Below, one piece after another: positions 52,169 through 62,600 of a stretch of 64,000 bases of DNA. The DNA lies in NCBI GenBank assembly GCA_036897525.1, contig JAYMTJ010000019.1, positions 1 through 64,000 on the forward strand. Direction: 5' to 3'. The stretch comes from Pelargonium x hortorum. Taxonomy: Eukaryota; Streptophyta; Magnoliopsida; Geraniales; Geraniaceae. Under the pieces are notes generated by a model, which was given only the letters and a program-made list of their open reading frames with translations, ran no database searches and had not been told where the DNA came from. Numbering within the stretch: position 1 is the first letter of the stretch; each line of letters opens with the position of its first letter. The translations under genes were made by a program, and so were the position numbers.

Positions 52169-52184
52169 TGCTGCTGCTAAGAGT
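52169..52184 (+). repeat. M1-like block, weak
   Basis: GTGCTGCTGCTAAGAG keeps only the core of M1. The surrounding island (AGGTGTAGGTATCATATCAAG at 52203) also resembles TAGGTATTATATTAAG near 47.3 kb. Confidence 0.3.
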
Positions 52185-53401
52185 AAGATCCATACTTAGA
52201 GAGGTGTAGGTATCATATCAAGAAACAAGTTCTGAATAAGAGTGTGCAGAAGAGTAACAAAGAAGTCGAGAAGTTTTTGGCTATACTATAAGAGTTAGGG
52301 GTTGCTCTCTTGCGTTCCTGTGTTTATAGGTTTCCCGTTTAAGTACAGAAATCTTACCTTTTAGCTTTATTTTGACTTTTCCTACAATTTTGAAGTTCCT
52401 AAAAAGCCCAGAGTTAGATCCCGATAGATCTTTCTGCGTCTATACGGTGGGGTCTTGGTTGTTATATACAGGTGTAGAGGGGGTTACTCTTATTTAGCTA
52501 ATAGTATTAGGTAAAGCTGAGAAAGACAGAGGAAGTAACTAACCTATATAACAAGTAAAATTCAGTAAAAGTCTAATCTTCCTAAAAAAGAGATCATACC
52601 ATATTAAAAAACTTCTTAGAGCCTCCTTAATTTTAAGTCGGTTATTCCTTAGGTATTAAGCTCCGGAAAGGTTTAATAATCAATATGGGTTTTCTGTAGG
52701 ACAGGTCTAGCTCTAAAAAAAAGCTCCTGAGAAACAAAGTAAGAAGTAGGATATTGGGGTAGTGGCGAGGATTAAACCTATCTATTTTTTTTAGTTTTAT
52801 AGTCTAAAAGAAAAGAGGTCTTTTAAATGGAAAGAGAAAGTCTTGTTAGTAACCCGAAATAGATAAAGAATTGCTCTTATCTCAAGCTGCCTAAACAATC
52901 TATAGAACAAATAGGAGAGAGTTCCCTCTGCCTTATTCCGGTTATACTTCACAAATATAGGATATAGGAGTAACAACCAGGAATTAACTCCTCAGCCGAG
53001 AACAAAGAAAAATAGAAGCAATTCTAATATTCAAAAATCTAATAGCAAACTTAATAAAAGCTCCCCCTAACAAGTATTTTAAGTGATTCTAGATTAAAAT
53101 GTTAGGAAATACAGGGCCGGATACGGGTATGTAGAGAATCGAGTTTCTTACAACAAGAAAAGAAGAAAGTACCATTTATTCTACTAGCAACAGTAGGTAT
53201 AGATTATAAGACTTCTAAGATCCGGACTAAAAGTATAGCTTTGAGTAAGACTAAGATACCGATATAGAATAGAGAACATAAAGAATCTAACTGTAGGTGT
53301 ATCTCTGTACTCTGTAAAATGAGCCAAGGAGTAAGTAAGAGGTATCGTGAAGAGTATTAAGATTAAGAGTAGCAAAGTAAAGAAGTAAGTCAATAAAAAA
53401 A

Positions 53402-53420
53402 GGTGTAGCTGCTTTAAAGG
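53402..53420 (+). repeat. M1-like block
   Basis: GGTGTAGCTGCTTTAAAGG matches M1 in its first half and again in TAAAGG. TTCTAATCTAAC follows, another piece of the family lead-in, but on the other side of the core. Confidence 0.35.
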
Positions 53421-53901
53421 TTCTAATCTAACAATTCAAGTAAGGAGTTGCCAGTTCCTCTGTTTACAGGTTTAACAAGTTATCAATAATTTTAGTCAGC
53501 TAGCGATGAGTCGCTTTTATTTTAGAACTTTTTTTGCTGGTTCATGAAAAAGAAAAAAGGGAAGGTTAAAAAAACTAGGGATTAAAGTTACCGGAAGAGT
53601 ATAAGGCTCCCACCCATAGATATTTAATTAAGTACGATTAGGCTTTTTTTTATACTTTGAGTATTTTCTGTTTAGTTTAAATAAGGGATCCATACTAATT
53701 AATTACTAATGTACCTGTGAAAAAGCCAAACAGATACAAACAAACGATGACATATTTCACAAAGATTTCTACAGTATTTTATTAGTAGTAAAATCGACCC
53801 AAGCAAGATTATTAAAATGAGTAAAACAGGCTGGAAAAGAAAGAGTTATGAGAGTAGGAAAGCAAGTACAGGTATTGAGACTCCCAGGAAGATAAAACAA
53901 G

Positions 53902-53940
53902 CTAGTCTTGGCTCCGAACGAGGTGAGGTGAGGAGGGATG
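53902..53940 (+). repeat. M3 repeat block
   Basis: GCTAGTCTTGGCTCCGAACG, then AGGTGAGGTGAGG, then AGGGATGG. Partner of 33491-33538 with a short internal deletion relative to it. It is unusually G-rich for the window. Confidence 0.5.
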
Positions 53941-54388
53941 GAAAAGGCAAAAGCTTCGGTTTGAGTGTAAGACTTGTACTTTTAATCTTAATTTAGTAAC
54001 ACATAGCTTTCGCCTTGAACTTACTAAATACAGCTACTGCTAGAGTTTTATAAGGAATATTAAAAGTATCAAAGTTTAATTATTGCTAATATTTTCTAAA
54101 AGGGGCCGTATGATGAAAAGTATAGCTGATAGCTTACGGGTCAAGTAAGGTTTCTCTATTAGCATAGGCTGTAAGGTAAGGATACCCCTGTTCATGTTAG
54201 AAATTAATAAAAAGACTTTTTAGCTGTTTTTTTTGTAGGAGTCTCTTAGACTATTCCGTTTCCTTTCCAAGTAGAATCTTGGTATAGTAGTTAACTAAAG
54301 GCACCCTTCTCTTCTTAGGGGTATAGTTAAGCATAATTCTTAATCTTTTAATATACATGAGTATTCGGTGTTCTCTAGTGCGAATTCC

Positions 54389-54404
54389 TGCTATATATAT
54401 AGCA
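54389..54404. other. 16-bp perfect palindrome followed by an A run
   Basis: TGCTATATATATAGCA reads the same on both strands and is followed by about ten A. It is mostly TA, so it could arise by chance. Confidence 0.5.
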
Positions 54405-57400
54405 AAAAAAAAAGGGTCCTCCTATAGTATAAGTCTGTGAAAGGTCTTTCAACAAGATATCAAGACTTTTGAGAACTGAGTCGAAATACGAGTAACAAAG
54501 GTACTATTTCGATAAGTAATCATGAATAAGGTCTAAAGGGGCTTACGTAGAAAGACCTGTTTATCTCCTCAAGTAACCCCTTAGACTACTATATTATATA
54601 TAACAGAACAAAAGGGGTTACGGGTCAATATTTCTAATTAAAGCCTCTTTAGTTCAGTTCTTTTAGAGGCCCTTATAACGACTCTTAGGAGCTTCCTATC
54701 AAAATTGAGGGATTAACTTCTTGGTTGCTTTTAATTGGTGGAGCAGCTTCTACTTACAATAGCTTCAGAAGAAATTCTAGCTTTATTGCTGCGGTGTTAG
54801 TGAACTTAAGTTAGTTAATAGGAGAAAAAGTACTCCCTTAGATAGAATAAATTCTTTTATTTTAACTTGGTATTTAGTAAAAGGGCCTTAATAAGCAAAC
54901 TTTTTTGCTTAAGACTTGATTTACTAAACCGAAGTCGCTCCTTGACTTGAAATGGATCCCGTTCAGTCCGTCACAAGGAATCCTAAAGCTATAAGACTCT
55001 CCAAATATGTATGATTCAGATATGCCCTTTCATTTCAATTCGAGGAGGAAGATCCATAAATTAAGGAGGGTTTATGCCTAAAGAGATTGACGAGGGTACC
55101 TATAGTGGAGATTGGATACGTTCCCGTTACTCTTAAATACATGCGTGGAGTCGGTCATAAGTGTTTTTCACAAGAGGTTTTTTAGAGAAAGTGCTCCGTG
55201 TTATTTAAGGGTAATCTTTTTTTTGTACTTCAATATGGCTAAATTCGCCTTGAATTTTAAATAAATAGAAAGGGTCCCCAGTTTTATATGCTAAAACTTG
55301 AGAGTTTAACGAAAAGGGGATCTTATATATAATATAGGTATAATAAATAACCCGTTTAAAAGTACAGGGAGAGAGCCTTATTGTTTGATTTATAATATAA
55401 AGGTTATAAGGCATTGTCTAACTTTTTTTTACCAATATTATAAATAAAAGCAAATCAGAGTCCTACTAAACATATAAAGAAGGAATACCTTTGGAAGTCT
55501 ACTATAAAAAAAAGCTCCCTGTATAGCACAACACAAGACGTTCTTGTACACTGGATATTCTATCGTGTTTAAATGACTTTTACTGGTAAACTTAAAGAGT
55601 CTGTTGAAATGCCAACAACAAAATACAGAGACCTGGAAAACATAACAACTACCTGAAAATGAGCTTACTTCCAGTTTATATTACTTACTTTTGCATACAA
55701 ATACAGGAGAAAACACTCAGGAGGTTAACTAAGGAGAATCCCTCTTTTAGAAAAGACTTAAAGTAAAGAGCCCACGCTACCCCACCCAAGCTTTTCTAAA
55801 GAAGGAGTTGATTCCCGGTTGTTAAGCATTCCCTATTCTGGATTCTGGAGCTACGTTACAAGACTCGAAAAGATAGATAGTTGTTCTATTCTTAGTAAAG
55901 TGTATTCCTCTCTTGCTTTAGTTCTTATCATGATAGAGAAATAATCGATAATGAGTAAGTCCTTCTTACCGAACTGAAGGCATCCGAAGAAAGGTTAATG
56001 CATAAGAGTATATAGATAGAACAGGAATACCTTATGACAGCTTCTTACTTCCTTTTTTATTGCCTTATTTCATACTTTTACCAGCTTTCATTCCAGGCTT
56101 CTTCTTAGCTATACTTCGTAATACCTCGTATGAGCCCTTGCTTTCTTAACCTTCATAACTTTCCTGAGAGCTATTATACCTTTGTATTTGATCTGTACTA
56201 ACACGAGTATACAAAAATTAGGAGCATTACATCAGTCTTAAGTTTCGTGTAGAGACCCGATATCGTTTAGATAAAATGAATTATAGCAAGAGATTTTTGC
56301 CATTATTAAGATAGCCCGCTTCCTCGGGGCATTGAGTTCTTAACTAGAATGTTCTAACCTGAGAAGAAGATTACCCCCAACAAAAAAGTGGAAACTTTTA
56401 GGGATTTTTTTCACTAGAATTTCTAAGATTCTGCAACTAACGGGAGTTTTAACCTAAGGGAGAGAGGGGTGCTAGAATCGGTTTATTTTAAGGATAAGTC
56501 TATAAAAAAAACCTTGGGAGTTTCTGGGAATCCCGTAAAAGACCCTAGCATTAAGAAGTTACTTGATCAAAACATGCGAGGTCCTAAGAGCCTCTTTTCA
56601 TATAAACCCATCTAATCTAAAGTTTCAGATCTTTTATTTAGGAATTCCCTAGGATACCCTTAGCGGACTCTCTGAAGTTAAACTAGCAAGCAGTATATCA
56701 TATCCAAAGAGCATCTCTATTTGCTTGTAGTAAAGTAATTGCTACTATCAAATCAAGGTGCGCAGAATTGCTTATAAAAGGGGAATATGTACAGAGGGGC
56801 CGCCCCTACTATACTCAATAACTACAACTAAGATAAGAGACTAAACCTCAAAAAGGGTCTTTCTGACTGACACTGCTCTCTAAAGAGTTAAAGTCTACGA
56901 GTTCCTTCGACTAGCATAAGCTTCCCAAGATCCACTTTTGTTAAATAAACTCCCGAGACATGTTTCATTTTTTGGGAACTCTAATTAATGCCTTGCCTTA
57001 TAGTAGAACTTCGACAGGTTTTGGGAGGCGTAAGAGTATAGTATAAAAGAAACCCTTTTGCTCAAAACTTATGTTAAAAAAAGGGTTGCGGGTTTCTATA
57101 TCATCACTGAAGCTACTGCTTATGTGTATATGGGTTCTTGTGTGTATCATCAAGATAAAATTCAGAATTAGAGTACCCCTTTCCTTTGTAGGTTCTTTCA
57201 CGGATCCCACCGTTCTGTCACTTTTAGTTCTAGAGAGTTTATAGTATGTGGCCTAGTAAATTAAAATGAGTCCTAGATGAAAGCTCCTTTATTATAATTA
57301 TACACTGCGCAACTTAGCATACGAATACCAGAGTACCCTTTATTTCTTTATTTATATTTAAGGTAACAGCCGATTAAATACCTATATGTCCACAAAAGCA

Positions 57401-58675
57401 AAAGAAGGGGCCCTGGTAATTCTAAAAGTAATAAAAGGAAATATACTTATAAAACAGGGTCAAGTTCCATAAGGGAGAGCTTATAACTGCGTAATAAAAA
57501 AAGGGTCTTTACTTTAGTCTAGTACGGATTTTCGAAGGGATACTTACTAAGAAATTGGGACATAGGAATTTCCATCTAAGTTATTTTCGCTTTTTTTGCA
57601 AAAGAAAGTTCATTTCATTAGATAACTATCTCAAAGGGATTCCTTATAAGAAATGAACCCATAACTTTTAGCCTGCGAAACATCTGTCAAATCCTAGTGG
57701 AAAACTTTCATACTATCCTAGTCTTATTTCAAGAGTTTCTAAAAAGCACTTACATAAGATACCAAGTATCCTAGGGGCTCCTAAAGGCAGTCCCCTTTCA
57801 GCATCTCTAAAAGAAGCCTCACTATCTAAATATAGTAGGAAGAAATTCCTTAAGTTATAGGACAACCTCTTCTCTTGCCCCGGTACTGGATCTAAACTGT
57901 TTTGAAATTCAAGTATAAAATGGAATATATCAGGATAAGTTATAAGAAGACTTTTTTGTTTTAAGTTGCTTCCTCATGAAAGTAAAGGAATAGTTATAGT
58001 AGTCCCAGTAAGCCAGTAAGTAAGTGGGATATCATTCTAGTTAACAAAGTAATCGAAAGTTGTAAAAGTATAGTAAATCTCAGCCCAGCCCCAATAAGTA
58101 TAAAGTAATGGTCCCAATTTGGGCTTTTCAAGGTTCGTAGAATTTTACTAGGGATCTGGCAGTCACTGCAAGGGGGCGCTTCCGCATTCTCTTAATATTT
58201 GTATAATTATTTACCTCACCGGGTATTTCATAGCTTTTTAAGGTACAAGGGAAAAAAGAGTCTTTTCGAAATATTTGGGGTTGAGAACTGGATTTCTAGC
58301 TATTAATATAATAGGCAATTAATTCTCTTGATAATGTTTTTTCAAATTTGTATAAATCTGCCATAAAAATAAGTAAAAGAAAAGGTCTGAACTATGAGTA
58401 TCTCCTCCTATTGGGAATCTTATGGATTGCAAGATAGGGGTTTTATTTATGTGGATGCCTTGGGTTCCCCTTGTCTGTCGTGCTGCGGTTTAGTTTAGGT
58501 ATAACAAAGCTACACTGGTAAAGCACTGCTATCAATTAACCACTGCACTAACAAGAGGAAGAGGTGTAGAGTGAAGTCAAAGAAAGATAGGGGCTTCTAG
58601 AATACCTTAACCTTAATAAATAAAAAAGGAAAAGAAGTTAATCGCAGTCGGAATTTGAAGAGGTTTCCCCGTTTA

Positions 58676-58695
58676 TTATAGTAAGTTATAGTAAG
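58676..58695. repeat. perfect 10-bp tandem duplication
   Basis: TTATAGTAAG occurs twice in a row. A partial one (CCAGTAAG repeated) lies at about 58005-58020. Confidence 0.75.
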
Positions 58696-59485
58696 GAATT
58701 TCCTTTAACTAAGTAGCGAGAGGTTCCCTTCAGTTTATGAATTTAGGGATATAGTCTAAACAGGGTTTTAGACGGGGATATGTTATATAAGGCTTTTGTT
58801 GGGTCTTTTCAAGTCTAAGGTGTCTATATGGAAAGAGAAGTTCTTAAGCTTTATCCGTTGTTAAATCTTTAGGAAATCTAGTTCTATTGGGTTTAGAGTT
58901 TCTCAGAAAAGAAGCAATATTGTTGTCTAGTGAGGTTCACGATTTACTATATATAGTACGAATATACAAGGATTTAGCTCCTTTTACCGTTGTGAGTAAA
59001 ATAAGCAAAAACGCCAATGCGTAAATACTAGCACCTTTTTCTAGTCCAAGTATATATTGCAAGCAACCCTTGAATAAGATAAGCACACTAAACAAGTAGT
59101 AAGAAATCTTCCTATCCTAATTCCTAAATATGTTCATTACGACATAACAGTAGAGAAACTGAATTCAATTGATATGTTACTTATATATCAACTAGAAATA
59201 GAAAAAACAGGGAACTCCCTTTTAAGAATTAGTTTCTGTTATTCAAGTAAGTTAAGTATATCTTCTCCTAACTCCTAATAGCTACACTTTTTTAAAGCTC
59301 TCAAGAACAAAGAAGTCAATAAGAAATAGGCATGAAGAAAGCTATTTCATTTAAAAAAGGAGGTCTGAAAACAGGTCTAGGTTTTTTTAGATTCTGAAAT
59401 CTGAGTGTGTCTCTGAGGTTGTGTTTTAACGCAAGGAAATGCTTATACACTCCGTTTTACTTTTGTTTATGAACCTGGATTTGTT

Positions 59486-59507
59486 GGTGCTGCTAGTGTA
59501 TAAAGGG
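59486..59507 (+). repeat. M1-like block
   Basis: GGTGCTGCTAGTGTATAAAG matches M1 with a few substitutions. It sits about 90-100 bp from an inverted M2 copy. Confidence 0.35.
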
Positions 59508-59592
59508 TATATACTAGGACTACCATTATGTGTGAACCTTCCTACATAAGACTTCGGTCGGTAAGAGGGTTGTCTATATCTTTCTAAGGCTC

Positions 59593-59640
59593 TAACCTCC
59601 TCAGCGATAAGCTACGGGGAAGAAGAGGAATTTACCTTAA
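59593..59640 (-). repeat. M2 dispersed repeat block (inverted)
   Basis: Minus strand: TTAAGGTAAATTCCTCTTC, CCCCGTAGCTTATCGCTG, then AGGAGGTTAG. It is close to the family consensus. An M1 block lies about 100 bp upstream in the window, on the other strand. Confidence 0.55.
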
Positions 59641-62600
59641 AGAGTCAGTTCTTATTTTTATTGTTTTCCCGTATCTCTGTTAATCTAAAACCTTTAGTAA
59701 TGGTAGTTTTCTAGTCCGGTCTAGGAAATTGCCCTTGTATTAGGTAGGTATTCCTATCAAACTGCTGAACAAGGCGAAGGATTTAGAATCAAAGTGTTTC
59801 CTTCATGTTTTACTTTTAGTGTTAGTATCCCCAGATCCCAGATAGAGATTAAAAAAAGAAGAAGTCTAAAGCACAGTAATGTAATACAGGGCCTTTGGGT
59901 GGTCAATGTCAATAATGTAAGTATAGGAAAATCTAATGTTTTCCGAGTTAAATGTACAAAAACAAGCTTACTGGGCAGGGTAATTGAATTGATGTTTTTT
60001 ACGTTACAATCATTTTTTTTTATATTATTCTGGGCTGTCCTTCGTTTTGAAAAGTATTTTGTGTAGTTTAGATGGTATAGGTAACCGGTAAAGATTCTAA
60101 GTCAAAGTAGTTAGTTAAATCTTCTGTTGTGATTTATTTTATTATCCATGTTCTACTTGCTTTTATAGAGTATTTTACTCTAGTGTTTCTCTGGTTCCAA
60201 GGTACGGCCATAGAATGGTTTCAAATAATCAGGGTTTTTATAAAAGTGTTTCAAGTTTTTTGAGGGATATTGTTTGTTATTCTAAGCGTTTTACAATCTT
60301 GGGTAATTACAAGTTCGACTAACTGGAGGTATACTAATCCGGGGGTTCCTAAGCCTAAAATCTAAAGGGTAAGTCTCTAGCTCGATTACTCCTTGTCAAC
60401 CCAGTCCAGAGTTTATAAAGAATAGAGCGAATTTATCTGTTAGTTAAAAAAAGCGATAAAAATTCCCTTTTTTCCCGAAAGGCTTAAGAGAGTCTTCCGA
60501 TCTAGGTCTTCCAAAGGTGGTCAATGGCTGTCGTTCGCAAGGTAAAGCACTTCTACTAAATAAAAGAAAACCCGGGTTACTTTTGTTGGGGGTCCTAAAA
60601 TCCAGTAAATAAGGGGTAGCTCATGTATGTAGGTTTTGGGCACGGAAATGGGCCTATAGTAGGTTTTGCTGCCTTTACTCCTTTTTTTGAAAGCTATTTA
60701 CTTAAAAAACGTATAAAAAAATCAAGTGCCCCTTCTCAGTTCTAGTTAACAAAGAATTGTTAAGCAAATTCCTTAGTTTAAATAAAGTAAAGCAATGATG
60801 GGATTTTTATAGGTTTACAGGTTTTTTTAAGGGAGTTTATTGGCTTAGCTAGAATTAGAAGGAAGTTTATAACTAGGGAAAGAAAAAGACTTTTTCAAAG
60901 GTACTAGACTCTTTCCTATAATCTGATTTCAGTTAGCTAGTTTCTTTCTTTGTGCTGTTAGAAAGGGTCAAAGACAAGTTATCTTTAGGGGCTATTATTA
61001 TTAAAATCTATCTATTTGGGAGCAGAGCAAACGGGTTTTCTTTTAAAGTGTAAATAAGAAATTTCACAAGCACAAGTTTCTGGCTTTTATAAGGAGTAAT
61101 CCCTATGTAGGAGTCAAAAAGATTAAGTTGGGGCTTTCGATATGGCTTACTCACTCTCTTATTCTAGCTGCCTTTGGAATATAGAAATGAAGTACAGGAA
61201 TTCTAAAGAGTTTCAAATTTAAGTGGATAATCGTAATTAAAAGGGCTTTTATTTGTGCATATGCCTAACTTCTTTCTTTGTCAAGGTCTAATAACTAGGA
61301 AAACTCTAGAGTCTACTAAGTAATAAGGCCGCTTTCTCTACAATACTAAGTTGTTTTCCTATCGTTCTAGTTAGCAGGAGGGAACCCTAAATTCCCTACG
61401 TTAGAGTTAGAATTCTAGTAATTCTCTAAGCGAGGCAGTTTCTGAAAAACATACAAAATATTGACGTTATAAAGCTTCAAATAGGCGGATAATACCAATT
61501 AAACGTAAGTAAAAGAGAAAAGTGACTCCAGGATCTCTTCTCTATTCTTTTCCTAAGAAAACCTATACCTAACCTTTATAAATAAGAAACCCTTGTAAGA
61601 GAGATAATAGCTGTACGCTTATAGGGGACTTAGGTTTCTAGTTTCCATAAAAGCCCTACAAAGGGAGCCTTTTTTAAGATGCGATATAGCAGAAACTCGA
61701 GAATGATAAATGCAGTTCTTTTAGTGGAGCAACCCCTTTCCCATATAAGGAATAGCTATGTCGCAGATGAACTAACTTGGATTATTATACAAGTTTGACG
61801 TAAGTACAAGGTTGTATTAGGCTCTACAACAGAGGTAAGGAATGCATTCTTGAAAAAGTAGACTCTATTTTTCTCTGACTTGTGTAGCATCCTATGCTCA
61901 GGATCCTGCTTTACTCGAGAGTCTTTATATATATTTTATTTTATCCCCATCATACCAAATTGAGGACTTTAATTTCAACTTTTTAGTTACAACTACGTCT
62001 TCTTCATAAAGTTGAAAGTTATTCCTTAGCCCCATTAGGCAAAGAAGGTGCCTTAATTAATAAGAAAGCATACCTATTCGAAGATTAGGATTAGAGGAAT
62101 ATACTAGAAGTGAACTCTTAAGAAAATGAAGACTTACACTGGAGGGAACTCCTTGCGACTGTAGAATATAAGGGACATTGTACCGGTATAGTATCTTGCT
62201 CGGTTTTACAAGACTATTTAGGTTTAGTTAGATATAACTCGGAGTACGGTATAAGGTTATATATACCTAAAAAGACTGAATTTATCTAGTTTTCCATATA
62301 CAGGATATAAATCCCGAACTAAAACCATTCTAATTTAGGGATTCTAGCTGGAACACCAACTCACAACAACAAGAGTCAAGTCAAGTGCAAGCTTGGATCT
62401 GATCCTCCATAGAAAGAAGTCAAGAACACATATAAAGACTAATTCTTGGGAGAAAGATTGTAAGTCACGGATTCTTTCCTTCAAGTCTTCCTCTTTCTCT
62501 GGTATCAATATGACTTGAACCTTGTACGTGCTGTTCGTTTTCGCGGTGCTCTACCGAGTGAAATACTTGTTGTCCAAGCTTACACTTTCCTTACTTGTTC

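Larger units (their letters stand above)
53941..59485. other. gene-free spacer
   Basis: Nothing beyond the palindrome at 54.39 kb and the tandem duplication at 58.68 kb. Frames of 69-70 codons at 55.2 and 57.0 kb appear to be chance. Confidence 0.5.

Noticed and set aside
53184-53393. Hydrophobic 69-codon minus-strand frame resembling a membrane peptide
   Set aside because: It is the complement of a purine-rich repeat island, so the leucine- and phenylalanine-rich sequence follows from composition.
1825-58990. Many AGCTCC, GGAGCTCC and GGCTCC motifs next to A or T runs
   Set aside because: They seem only moderately commoner than chance, and flanks do not align.
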